A stretch of DNA of 11,422 nt from an uncultured Olsenella sp. (lineage in GTDB: Bacteria; Actinomycetota; Coriobacteriia; Coriobacteriales; Atopobiaceae): positions 1-11,422 of the forward strand of contig CALCDK010000032.1 in NCBI GenBank assembly GCA_937900605.1, written 5' to 3'. Below the pieces are notes generated by a model, which saw nothing but the letters and a program-made list of their open reading frames with translations, had not been told where the DNA came from and searched no databases. The stretch's first letter is position 1; each line of letters begins with the position of its first letter. Positions 1-7,476 of this stretch are shown piece after piece. The translations under genes and the position numbers were made by a program.

Positions 1-41
1 GAATCAGGGCGTCATAGGTTCGAATCCTATACGCCGCACCA
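1..41 (+). tRNA. tRNA-Arg, 3' part (cut by window start)
   Basis: These 41 bases match, base for base, positions 240-280 of the complete tRNA-Arg downstream: last anticodon base, 3' side of the anticodon stem, T-arm, 3' acceptor strand ACGCCGC and encoded ACCA. The 5' part lies outside the window, so the first two anticodon bases are not seen; identity with the downstream copy makes Arg (ACG) likely. A bare tRNA 3' half could also be an integration-site remnant, but the matching terminator behind it favours a real gene copy. Confidence 0.85.
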
Positions 42-51
42 CGCAAACTAA

Positions 52-76
52 GGGGCTCCTTCGGGAGTCCCTTTTT
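52..76 (+). terminator. Rho-independent terminator of first tRNA-Arg
   Basis: An 8-bp stem (52-59 with 64-71) with a TTCG tetraloop is followed by five T (72-76). One pair, G55-T68, is a wobble; the equivalent terminator after the second tRNA has a perfect 9-bp stem. Confidence 0.85.
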
Positions 77-162
77 GCTGTCAAGGAGCTTCGGGTGACG
101 TGCCTGACGCGCAACAGGGCAGCCGCGATTGCACGTCCGCATCATCTTCTGCCAATTCTCGC

Positions 163-191
163 TTGACTCTGCTCGCCCGCACTGTCATAGT
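163..191 (+). promoter_or_regulatory. Promoter of tRNA-Arg(ACG)
   Basis: A -35 box TTGACT (163-168, 5 of 6 to consensus) and a -10 box CATAGT (186-191, 4 of 6) are separated by exactly 17 bp. The implied start near 198 lies a few bases before the tRNA 5' end at 204. Placement rather than the -10 alone makes this convincing. Confidence 0.65.
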
Positions 192-203
192 TGCTCCATG
201 CAC

Positions 204-280
204 GCGGCGTTACCTCAGCTGGATAGAGGACCTGACTACGAATCAGGGCGTCATAGGTTCGAATCCTATACGCCGCACCA
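204..280 (+). tRNA. tRNA-Arg(ACG)
   Basis: A complete cloverleaf is visible. The acceptor stem GCGGCGT (204-210) pairs with ACGCCGC (270-276), followed by discriminator A and encoded CCA (278-280). The D-stem is CCTC/GAGG (213-216 with 226-229). The anticodon stem is CCTGA/TCAGG (231-235 with 243-247) with loop CTACGAA, giving anticodon ACG at 238-240. By family knowledge its A34 is deaminated to inosine, so it reads CGU/CGC/CGA. The T-stem ATAGG/CCTAT encloses TTCGAAT. It has its own promoter and terminator. Confidence 0.98.
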
Positions 281-290
281 CGCAAACTAA

Positions 291-317
291 GGGGGCTCCT
301 TCGGGAGCCCCCTTTTT
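291..317 (+). terminator. Rho-independent terminator of tRNA-Arg(ACG)
   Basis: A perfect 9-bp stem (291-299 with 304-312), TTCG loop and five T (313-317). The stop codon of the convergent minus-strand gene begins one base later, at 319-321, so the hairpin probably also limits readthrough from that gene, although the minus-strand T-tract is poor. Confidence 0.9.
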
Positions 318-318
318 G

Positions 319-690
319 CTATGCCCTCACGTCGAGGCCCGACGCGGTCCTGAGCTGCATGCCGCTGTGGGACCCGATGGCCGTGAAGGTGTACGGGATG
401 CACATCCTGTCACAGGCGTCCATGAGGTCCACGATGTCCCGAGACCCGTCCGACAGGAAGCTCCAGAGCCCCTCCCCCTCCGCGGAGAAACCGAGCTCCG
501 CCACAATCCTGCGGGCAGCCTGGGAGTCGAACGCCACCCTGAGTCGACGATGGTCGTCCCCGTAGGCCACGAGCGTGGACGGACCTCGCAGGTCCTCGAC
601 CACGACGATGCCGCCGGTGGCGTCGACTCCCACCGACATTGCCCTCTCGTCCTCGCCGTTCTCGAAACGCGCAACCCTGGTGCACTCCAT
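319..690 (-). CDS. Hypothetical protein, 123 aa
   Basis: I do not recognise this family. The frame extends far upstream, but the start at 690 (MECTRVARF) is chosen because an AAGGGAG Shine-Dalgarno lies 5 bases before it and a -10-like TACAAT (719-724) lies just upstream; the next upstream ATG (720) falls inside that -10 and has no Shine-Dalgarno. The product is soluble-looking, with no signal peptide or membrane segment, and is mildly acidic. It looks like an alternating beta/alpha fold: a beta-rich N-terminal half (GGIVVVEDLRG near 26-36, RRLRVAF near 48-54), a helix (QAARRIVAEL, 57-66), then LWSFLSD and a short Asp-rich helix (DIVDLMDACD). Cysteines 3, 93 and 97 do not form a metal motif. 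It is separated from serS by a terminator, so it is probably its own transcription unit. GC content and codon use match the neighbours. Confidence 0.75.
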   Translation of the reverse strand: MECTRVARFENGEDERAMSVGVDATGGIVVVEDLRGPSTLVAYGDDHRRLRVAFDSQAARRIVAELGFSAEGEGLWSFLSDGSRDIVDLMDACDRMCIPYTFTAIGSHSGMQLRTASGLDVRA

Positions 691-718
691 GAGGTCTCCC
701 TTCGTTCGCCGTGTCGCC

Positions 719-741
719 ATTGTATCAGAACTACCGTTCTG
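719..741 (-). promoter_or_regulatory. Promoter -10 with GAAC-N4-GTTC operator-like inverted repeat
   Basis: On the minus strand a -10-like TACAAT (719-724) sits about 28 bases before the start codon at 690. Directly upstream of it is CAGAACTACCGTTCTG (726-741, plus-strand reading), two 6-bp arms around 4 bases, in the usual place of a repressor operator between -35 and -10. The core GAAC-N4-GTTC matches the general layout of Gram-positive/actinobacterial LexA boxes; the flanks and spacer do not fit the strict Bacillus consensus. No good -35 box is seen. Confidence 0.5.
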
Positions 742-808
742 GGTACAGATGTTCCTGTTCGGTTTTCTCGACGGCACCTTTTCGTCGATGGGGGCGACTC
801 GGGACGCG

Positions 809-847
809 AAAAGAGGGCGGGCCCTCCCACGTGGGGACGGCCCACCC
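809..847 (-). terminator. Rho-independent terminator of serS
   Basis: The outer stem pairs 839-847 with 815-823 (9 bp, one G-T wobble). A G-G mismatch and an inner TCCC/GGGA stem follow, then on the minus strand TCTTTT (809-814). It lies 34 bp past the serS stop codon and separates serS from the hypothetical gene downstream. Confidence 0.88.
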
Positions 848-880
848 TGGCTACGGTGACGCTGTGCACGTGGCGCGAGG

Positions 881-2167
881 CTACGCGAGGGGCGCGATGG
901 CCTCGACGCCGCCCATGTAGGGGCGCAGGACCTCGGGCACCGTGATGGAGCCGTCGGCGTTCTGGTAGTTCTCGATGATGGCGGCCATGGTGCGGCCCAC
1001 GGCCAGGCCAGAGCCATTGAGGGTGTGCACGTAGCGCGTGCCCTTGAACTCCGACGGGTCCTTGTAGCGGATGTTGGCGCGGCGGGCCTGGAAGTCCCAG
1101 CAGTTGGAGCAGGAGGAGATCTCCTTGTAGTCGTTGTAGCTGGGCAGCCAGACCTCGAGGTCGTAGCACTTGCGCGCGGAGAAGCCGATGTCGCCGGTGC
1201 AGAGGGTCACCACGTGGTACGGCAGGCCCAGTGCCTGCAGGCAGGCCTCGGCCTCGGCCACCATGGACTCGAGCTGGTCCATGGAGTCCTCGGGCTTGGC
1301 GAACTTGACCATCTCGACCTTGTCGAACTGGTGCACGCGGATGATGCCACGGGTGTCGCGGCCCGCGGAGCCGGCCTCCTCGCGGAAGCACGGGGTGAAG
1401 GCGGTGTAGAGCAGCGGCAGCTGTGAGCCATCGAGGACCTCGTCGCGGTGCAGGTTGGTAAGCTGGACCTCGGCCGTGGGGATGAGGTACAGGTCGGGGT
1501 TCACGTGGTAGAGGTCGTCCTCGAACTTGGGCAGCTGTCCGGTGCCGAAGAGCGAGTCGTGGTTGGTGATGGCCGGGACGTACCACTCCTTGAAGCCCGC
1601 CTTGGCGTGCATGTCGAGGAAGAAGCTGATGAGGGCGCGCTCCATGCGGGCGCCCATGCCGCCCAGGACGTAGAAGCGGGCGCCGGCGAGCTTCACGCCG
1701 CGGTCAAAGTCGATCATGCCGGTGGACGGGCCGAGGTCCCAGTGGGCCTTGGGCTCGAAGTCGAACTCGCGCGGGGTGCCCCAGCGACGGACCTCGGGGT
1801 TGTCGGCGTCGTCCTTGCCGTACGGGACGCTGGGATCGGGGATGTTGGGGATGCGGCTGACCAGGTCGAAGAGGGCGCCCTCGACCTCGTTGCGGCGCTC
1901 GTCGAGCTGGGAGATGCGCTCCTTGTTGGCCGCGACCTGGGCCTTGGCGGCCTCGGCCTCCTCGCGCCTGCCCTCGCGCATGAGCTGGCCGACCTGCTTG
2001 GAGACGGCGTTGCGCTCGGCCTGGAGCTTCTCGACCTCGGAGATGACGGAGCGGCGCTCCTCGTCAAGCTCGAAGAACTTCTCGCGATCCCAGTGCGCGT
2101 TCTGGCGGGACTCGCAGGACCTGTCGACGAGGTCGGGGTTCTCGCGAACGAACTTGATGTCGAGCAT
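881..2167 (-). CDS. serS: Seryl-tRNA synthetase (SerRS)
   Basis: Class II aminoacyl-tRNA synthetase that activates serine with ATP and charges tRNA-Ser (also tRNA-Sec where present) in the cytoplasm. The 428-aa length is typical of bacterial SerRS. Residues 1-110 form the tRNA-binding N-terminal arm, with a long charged antiparallel coiled coil at about 30-100 (EEAEAAKAQVAANKERI region). The catalytic core follows, with the TAE serine-pocket motif (231-233), motif 2 (FTPCFREEAG at 257-266, then TRGIIRVHQFDKVE) and motif 3 (GSGLAVGRT at 385-393, with Arg392) and ENYQ at 399. The start at 2167 is preceded by TAGGAG at proper spacing and matches the conserved opening MLDIKFVREN; the open frame continues upstream without coding character. 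It is transcribed alone, divergent from a small membrane protein gene, and ends at its own terminator. No T-box-like leader is apparent in the roughly 50-base 5' region. Confidence 0.98.
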   Translation of the reverse strand: MLDIKFVRENPDLVDRSCESRQNAHWDREKFFELDEERRSVISEVEKLQAERNAVSKQVGQLMREGRREEAEAAKAQVAANKERISQLDERRNEVEGALFDLVSRIPNIPDPSVPYGKDDADNPEVRRWGTPREFDFEPKAHWDLGPSTGMIDFDRGVKLAGARFYVLGGMGARMERALISFFLDMHAKAGFKEWYVPAITNHDSLFGTGQLPKFEDDLYHVNPDLYLIPTAEVQLTNLHRDEVLDGSQLPLLYTAFTPCFREEAGSAGRDTRGIIRVHQFDKVEMVKFAKPEDSMDQLESMVAEAEACLQALGLPYHVVTLCTGDIGFSARKCYDLEVWLPSYNDYKEISSCSNCWDFQARRANIRYKDPSEFKGTRYVHTLNGSGLAVGRTMAAIIENYQNADGSITVPEVLRPYMGGVEAIAPLA

Positions 2168-2220
2168 GCTGGCTCCTAGCGTCTGTGGTTCACCTTCCCC
2201 GCGCGTCGGCGCGGCAGTTC

Positions 2221-2238
2221 CACAAGTATATACTTGTG
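2221..2238. promoter_or_regulatory. Perfect 18-bp palindrome with back-to-back -10 boxes
   Basis: CACAAGTATATACTTGTG is an exact palindrome in the 105-bp region between divergent serS and the small membrane protein gene. It contains TATACT (5 of 6 to the -10 consensus) on both strands: plus 2229-2234, minus 2225-2230. Each would start transcription 30-50 bases before its gene. Neither direction has a good -35 box. It may be a pair of overlapping divergent promoters, an operator for a dimeric regulator, or both; I cannot name the regulator. Confidence 0.55.
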
Positions 2239-2272
2239 CGGGTAAAACCGACGAGTTGTCAGGAGGCAGCGC

Positions 2273-2485
2273 ATGCAGGGCATCGGGGACTTCTTCACCT
2301 GGCTCTTCAACGACAAGACCGGCGTCATCTGCCTGATCGCGGGCGGAATCGTCGTGTGCCTCGTCATCGCCCTGGTGATGGAGCGCACCACCAAGCGCCG
2401 CTACTTCAACCACGAGAAGGACCCCGACGACGAGGGCTGGGGCCTCTTCGGGGACGACGAGGACGACGAGGACGCGGACGCCTAG
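2273..2485 (+). CDS. Small single-span membrane protein with acidic tail, 70 aa
   Basis: No family recognised. A near-perfect AGGAGG (2261-2266) sits 6 bases before the ATG, which strongly supports translation. The short N-terminus (MQGIGDFFTWLFNDKTG) precedes one hydrophobic segment at about 18-36 (VICLIAGGIVVCLVIALVM). A basic patch (RTTKRR, 38-43) should hold the following tail inside by the positive-inside rule. The tail is very acidic (DDEDDEDADA at the end) with an aromatic GWGLFG segment. Topology would be N-out/C-in. It is divergent from serS and convergent with tRNA-Leu. The acidic cytoplasmic tail could bind a basic partner, but no function can be assigned. Confidence 0.8.
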   Translation: MQGIGDFFTWLFNDKTGVICLIAGGIVVCLVIALVMERTTKRRYFNHEKDPDDEGWGLFGDDEDDEDADA

Positions 2486-2536
2486 CGCGTCCGGCCGGCA
2501 CGCACCCTCGCCGTGGCCCCATGGTGCCGAGACACG

Positions 2537-2563
2537 AAAAAGCCCCCGACCGAAGCCGGGGGC
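2537..2563 (-). terminator. Terminator of tRNA-Leu
   Basis: A 7-bp stem GCCCCCG/CGGGGGC (2542-2548 with 2557-2563) is followed on the minus strand by TTTTT (2537-2541), 10 bases past the tRNA 3' end. On the plus strand the same hairpin is followed only by a T-poor stretch; it may still help end the convergent small gene, which shows no other terminator. Confidence 0.88.
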
Positions 2564-2573
2564 GTCTTCATCA

Positions 2574-2660
2574 TGGTGCGGGCGAGAGGACTTGAACCTC
2601 CACGGGGTTGCCCCCATACGGACCTGAACCGTACGCGTCTGCCAATTCCGCCACGCCCGC
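2574..2660 (-). tRNA. tRNA-Leu(CAG)
   Basis: An 87-nt class II tRNA on the minus strand. The acceptor stem GCGGGCG pairs with CGCCCGC, followed by A and encoded CCA (minus strand, ending at 2574). The anticodon stem TACGG/CCGTA encloses TTCAGGT, giving anticodon CAG (plus-strand CTG at 2624-2626), which reads CUG, the dominant Leu codon in GC-rich genomes along with CUC. The long variable arm (GGGG-CAA-CCCC) and the GAGG-TTCAAGT-CCTC T-arm are typical of tRNA-Leu. Confidence 0.98.
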
Positions 2661-2670
2661 GTGTTTTTCC

Positions 2671-2699
2671 ATAGTAACGCACGCCAACTGTCCGCGCAA
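2671..2699 (-). promoter_or_regulatory. Probable promoter of tRNA-Leu
   Basis: On the minus strand TTGCGC (2694-2699, 3 of 6) and TACTAT (2671-2676, 4 of 6) are 17 bp apart, and the predicted start falls at about 2664, just before the tRNA 5' end at 2660. Both boxes are imperfect; spacing and position are the main support. Confidence 0.45.
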
Positions 2700-2726
2700 C
2701 GTCATTTTCGAAAAAATCCGACGGGG

Positions 2727-2732
2727 TAGAAT
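2727..2732 (+). promoter_or_regulatory. -10 box of the kinase/wall-growth gene train
   Basis: TAGAAT (5 of 6) lies 44 bp before the kinase start codon at 2777, in an AT-richer patch (2701-2732) that stands out against the GC-rich surroundings. Upstream TTTTCG at 16-bp spacing is a weak -35. This would be the first promoter of the long plus-strand train and diverges from the tRNA-Leu promoter. Confidence 0.45.
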
Positions 2733-2776
2733 GACCAGACCGATGGAGCCCGCTAGAAGCCCGGGGAGGTCGCAGC

Positions 2777-4546
2777 ATGCCGCAGGACCGGCCCACTGAC
2801 CAGCAGATCACCGTCCCCCGCGAGGGGGCCGGCGGCCGCACGCCGGGCGCGCCCGCCCTCCCGGAGCTCCTCATGGGCCGCTACCGCGTCCTGTCCGAGG
2901 ACCGAACCGGCGGCTTCGGCGTCGTCTGCGCCTGCTGGGACACGATCCTGCAGCGACGCGTGGCCATCAAGCGCCTGCCGCTGTCGGGCGCGGACGGCTC
3001 GAGCGCCGACGAGGCCCTGCGCGAGGCGAGGACCGCCTGCATGCTGGGGCACCCCAACATCGTGGCCGTCCACGACTTCCACCACGACGAGGCCTTCGCG
3101 TACATCGTCATGGAGTACGTCGACGGCCTCAACCTGGCCGAGCTCCTCTCGCGCGTCGAGGGCGGCAGGCTCACCGGCGACGAGTGCGCCCACCTGCTGT
3201 CCCAGGTGGCCTCCGCGCTGCGCTTCGCCCACGAGAACCGCGTGCTGCACCTCGACATCAAGCCGACCAACATCCTCGTCGACCGCTCCGGGACCGTGAA
3301 GCTCGCCGACTTCGGCATGGCCTCGCTCGCCTCGGCGGCCGGCTACGGCGGCGCCCGCGGGGGCACCGTGGGCTACATGCCGCCCGAGCAGGTCCAGGGC
3401 CTCATGGTGGACGAGCGCGCCGACGTCTTCGCGCTGGCCGCCGTCACGTGGCAGGCGCTCTCGGGCCGCGCGCCCTTCGTCGCGCCCACGGCCGCGGCCT
3501 CGCTCGACCTCATCCGCCGCGGACCCTCCCGCCGCCTCGTGCGCGACTGCCCCGACCTCCCATCCCGCGTCCATGACGTCCTGCTCGCCGCGCTGGCCCC
3601 CGAGGCCGCCGGGCGCCCCTCGTCCGTCGACGCCCTCGCCGACGAGCTGGTGCCGCTGCTCGGCAGCCCCGAGGAGGGGCGAGAGTCGCTGTCCGACCTG
3701 GTCGGCCAGGCGTCCGCCGACGACGGCGCGGACCGGCCATGGCGCCCGGGGCGCCTGCCCCTCTCGACCCTGCACCCCTGGGCGGCGCCGGTGGCCGAGC
3801 GCGCGACGAGCGCCCTGTGCACGCTGGGGGCCCTGGCCGCGACGCTGCCGAACGTCCCCGACGCGGCGCCCCACGCCATGGCCGTCTCGCTGGTGGCCGC
3901 CGGCGCGACGGCGCTGCTGCCGCCGCTGGGCGCGCCGCTCGCCGCGATCGCGCTGTGCTGGGCCCTTCTCGCGGTACGGCCCACGCCGGCGTCGTTCCCG
4001 GTCGCCTTCGCCGTCGGCGCCGCGGTGGCGCTGTGGTGGCTGCGGGCGGGGAGACGCGGCCGCACGGGGACGGCGGCGCTTCTCGCCCCGTGCTGCCTGC
4101 CCTGCCCCGGCGGCGCCGCGCTCGTCGCCGCGTACGGCATGCGGCCCCTCGCCGCGACGGCCACGGCCGCCGGGGGCTTCGCGCTGGGCACGCTGTTCCG
4201 GGCCTGCGCCGAGGAGGGCTTCTCGGCGACGCCGGCCCTCGTGCGGCTGTTCGAGGCGTGGACGTCCGCAGGCACGTGGGCGGCGCTTCTCGGCGCCTGC
4301 GCGGGCGCGCTGGTGGGCGCGGCTCTGACGCGGCGCGGGTCGGTGCGGTCGGGCCTCGCGGGGCAGGCGGTCGCGCTCGCCGGCGTCGTGGGCGGCGCCG
4401 TGGCGGGGAACGTGGTGGAGAATGGCGGTATATCGGCCGCCCCCATCGGGGCGTTTGCCGTCATTGCGGTACTCTTGTTTGTGTTTCTGTGCATCGCGAC
4501 TGTCCTGAGAGGCCCGCTCCCAAAGGACCATGAAGGCGAGGAATAG
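2777..4546 (+). CDS. Ser/Thr protein kinase with polytopic membrane C-terminus
   Basis: This 589-aa protein starts at an ATG 7 bases after GGAGG. The kinase domain spans about 35-295: an altered Gly loop (DRTGGFGVV, the first Gly position holding Arg), VAIK with Lys65, probable helix-C Glu83, catalytic loop HLDIKPTN (158-165; Leu replaces the Arg of HRD, while Asp160, Lys162 and Asn165 are kept), DFG 178-180, PPE 202-204 in place of APE, and Asp216. Core catalytic residues are therefore present, so activity is plausible, but the missing HRD Arg suggests it is not controlled by activation-loop phosphorylation in the usual way. Residues 300-340 link to a C-terminal half of roughly seven to nine Ala/Val/Leu-rich hydrophobic segments (about 343-578) with short loops and a CCLPCPGG segment (439-446). 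There are no PASTA repeats and no large external domain. It heads the train; its stop is directly followed by the GTG of the FhaA-like gene. It is probably the kinase partner of the FHA proteins behind it; that role is inferred from context. Confidence 0.9.
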   Translation: MPQDRPTDQQITVPREGAGGRTPGAPALPELLMGRYRVLSEDRTGGFGVVCACWDTILQRRVAIKRLPLSGADGSSADEALREARTACMLGHPNIVAVHDFHHDEAFAYIVMEYVDGLNLAELLSRVEGGRLTGDECAHLLSQVASALRFAHENRVLHLDIKPTNILVDRSGTVKLADFGMASLASAAGYGGARGGTVGYMPPEQVQGLMVDERADVFALAAVTWQALSGRAPFVAPTAAASLDLIRRGPSRRLVRDCPDLPSRVHDVLLAALAPEAAGRPSSVDALADELVPLLGSPEEGRESLSDLVGQASADDGADRPWRPGRLPLSTLHPWAAPVAERATSALCTLGALAATLPNVPDAAPHAMAVSLVAAGATALLPPLGAPLAAIALCWALLAVRPTPASFPVAFAVGAAVALWWLRAGRRGRTGTAALLAPCCLPCPGGAALVAAYGMRPLAATATAAGGFALGTLFRACAEEGFSATPALVRLFEAWTSAGTWAALLGACAGALVGAALTRRGSVRSGLAGQAVALAGVVGGAVAGNVVENGGISAAPIGAFAVIAVLLFVFLCIATVLRGPLPKDHEGEE

Positions 4547-5743
4547 GTGAGCTTTCTGAGTGATTTCGAGGGACGCATCGGCTCCGTCTTCGGCGCCGCG
4601 CCGCAGGGCTACACCGAGCCCTTCTCGTTCAAGAAGCTCGCCAAGCGCGCCGCGCGCGAGATGGAGGCCGAGACCTACGAGATCGACGGGGTCGACACCG
4701 CGCCCGCGCTCTACACCGTGCTCGTCTCCGCGTCCGACGACTCCCTGATGCGGCCGCTCTACGAGCAGATCACCTACGAGACCGCCTCGTTCGTGCAGGC
4801 CCAGGCGCAGAAGCGCGGCTACTCCTTCGTGGGCAGCCCGCTCGTGCGCTTCATGGTCGACCCCTCGCTGCGCTCCGGCAAGTTCGCCGTGTTCGCCGAG
4901 AACGTCGACGCCAAGACGCTCGCGCGCCTGCGCGAGGAGGAGCGCGCCTTCCTGGGCGGCAACTCCAGCGTCGGCGGCGCGGCGGCCCAGCTGCACCGTG
5001 GCGCGGCGGCCCCCGCTCCGGCCCCCGCTCCGGCACCCGCTCCGGCGCCGCCGGCCGCACCCATCCCGGCCGCGGCCGGCGCGTACGACGCCCTCGGCGG
5101 CACCGGCGCCTCCGCGTCCGCGGGCCTCGACGTCATCCCCATGGACTTCCTCGACTCCGCCCCGGCGCCCGTCGCCTCGGCGTCCGAGTCCACCCCCATG
5201 CCCGTCGCCATGGCGGGCGCCCCGCTCGTGAGCCCCGATGCGCGCCCCGCGGGCATCCCCGTGCCCCAGACGCGCCGCCGCGCCATCCCGTCCGTCGACG
5301 CCGCCCCCGCGCCCGCCGTCGCCGCGGCCGCTGCCGCCGGCGTGGCAGGTGCCGCCGCGGCCGGGACCTCTTCCGCGCCCGCCGGCGCCCCGGAGCCCGG
5401 CGCCACCGTCGCGGCATCCCCGTACATGCAGGCCAACGCGCCCAGGCCGGCGGCCACCTGCATGCTCATCGACCGTCAGACCGGCCAGACCTTCACCGCA
5501 AAGGCGCCCAGCGCCATCATCGGGCGCGAGCGCTCCCAGGCGCAGATCGTCCTGCGCGACCCCAACGTTTCCCGCCGCCATGCGCAGCTCACCTTCACCG
5601 GCACCGACTGGTCCATCGAGGACCTCAACTCGACGAACGGCACGTTGGTGAACAACCGCCGCATCACCCGCTGCCCGCTGCGCAGCGGCGACCTGCTCAC
5701 CTTCGGCCTCAGCACCTTCGAGTTCAGGGGGACCCTGCAATGA
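4547..5743 (+). CDS. fhaA: FhaA-like protein (DUF3662 + FHA domain)
   Basis: A 398-aa cytoplasmic phospho-threonine adaptor. The GTG start abuts the kinase stop codon (4544-4546) and has GAGGA 4 bases upstream; the next in-frame ATG would remove part of the conserved N-domain (MSFLSDFEGRIGSVFG). Residues 1-137 form the DUF3662/FhaA N-terminal domain. Residues 138-300 form a low-complexity Ala/Pro linker. Residues 318-395 form an FHA domain with Gly326-Arg327, SRRH (342-345) and NSTNGT (361-366), the residues that bind phospho-Thr. By family knowledge, FhaA in mycobacteria binds phosphorylated wall-synthesis regulators such as the MviN pseudokinase domain and affects peptidoglycan synthesis. 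Here the tight coupling to the upstream kinase and the ATGA overlap with the next FHA gene point to co-translation. The linker is longer than the folded N-domain and is the most variable part. Confidence 0.95.
   Translation: MSFLSDFEGRIGSVFGAAPQGYTEPFSFKKLAKRAAREMEAETYEIDGVDTAPALYTVLVSASDDSLMRPLYEQITYETASFVQAQAQKRGYSFVGSPLVRFMVDPSLRSGKFAVFAENVDAKTLARLREEERAFLGGNSSVGGAAAQLHRGAAAPAPAPAPAPAPAPPAAPIPAAAGAYDALGGTGASASAGLDVIPMDFLDSAPAPVASASESTPMPVAMAGAPLVSPDARPAGIPVPQTRRRAIPSVDAAPAPAVAAAAAAGVAGAAAAGTSSAPAGAPEPGATVAASPYMQANAPRPAATCMLIDRQTGQTFTAKAPSAIIGRERSQAQIVLRDPNVSRRHAQLTFTGTDWSIEDLNSTNGTLVNNRRITRCPLRSGDLLTFGLSTFEFRGTLQ
5009..5044 (+). repeat. Three 12-bp tandem repeats in the fhaA linker
   Basis: Three units of GCCCCCGCTCCG (the third with one C-to-A change) encode the Ala-Pro run at about residues 155-167. 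Units of 12 bp keep the frame, so copy-number change by slippage would lengthen or shorten the linker without disrupting the FHA domain. Confidence 0.85.
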
Positions 5744-6149
5744 TCGACCTCGTCTTGTTCCTCGGGCGCATCCTGCTCGTCGTCGTCCTCTACGTCTTCC
5801 TCTTCGCCGTGATGCGCACGGGCGTGGGCCTCGTCAAGGGCCAGCGCCGCGACTCCGCCATCTGGGCGATCGACGTCGAGAAGGGCCAGCGCTCCCTGCG
5901 CGGCCTGCACGTCGACATCCTGGGCCCGGTCGTCATCGGCCGCTCGCCCTCGTCCGACATCGTCATCGACGAGCCGTACGTCTCGAGCACCCACGCGCGC
6001 CTCACCCTCCAGGGCCCGGCGCTCGTCCTCGAGGACCTGGGCTCCACCAACGGGACCCTGGTCAACGGCCACCCCATCGACCAGCCCGTCACCCTGCGAG
6101 ACTCCGACGAGGTCCAGGTCGGCGACACCATCATGAAGGTGAGCCGCGG

Positions 6150-6153
<4 letters not shown>
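5740..6153 (+). CDS. fhaB: FhaB/FipA-like membrane-anchored FHA protein
   Basis: A 137-aa protein whose ATG overlaps the fhaA stop (ATGA at 5740-5743), with AGGGGG before it. One N-terminal hydrophobic segment (about 3-24, VLFLGRILLVVVLYVFLFAV) anchors it in the membrane. Residues 55-135 form an FHA domain with Gly67-Arg68, SSTH (82-85) and GSTNGT (101-106), all key phospho-Thr binding positions. In mycobacteria the equivalent gene (fhaB/fipA) sits in the same place between fhaA and pstP and links kinase signalling to division proteins; the same role is inferred here from order and architecture. It overlaps the phosphatase gene by 4 bp, so the three genes are probably translationally coupled. 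Confidence 0.95.
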
Positions 6154-7475
<1,322 letters not shown>

Positions 7476-7476
7476 C

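Larger units (their letters stand above)
1..320 (+). repeat. Tandem tRNA-Arg + terminator duplication
   Basis: Positions 1-78 and 240-320 are near-identical direct repeats about 240 bp apart. They share the tRNA 3' half, the post-CCA sequence CGCAAACTAA, and the GGGG-CTCC-TTCG-GGAG terminator core with its GCT after the T-run. They differ in the outer terminator stem. Similarity ends just past the T-tract. The spacer at about 79-203 holds no credible gene; it has a 7-bp inverted repeat (GACGTGC at 97, GCACGTC at 131) and the promoter of the second tRNA. Confidence 0.8.

Noticed and set aside
97..137. 7-bp inverted repeat GACGTGC/GCACGTC between the two tRNA-Arg units
   Set aside because: The 27-base loop and lack of a T-run make it neither a terminator nor a clear operator; such matches are expected by chance in GC-rich DNA.
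4425..4530. Possible internal promoter for fhaA in the AT-richer end of the kinase gene
   Set aside because: TTGCCG and TTGCGG occur, but no acceptable -10 lies at 16-18 bp; the base composition is explained by the last hydrophobic segment.
2753..5740. Long minus-strand open frame (995 aa) opposite the kinase and fhaA
   Set aside because: Gly/Arg/Ala-rich antisense shadow with no domain; the plus strand holds clear kinase and FHA motifs.
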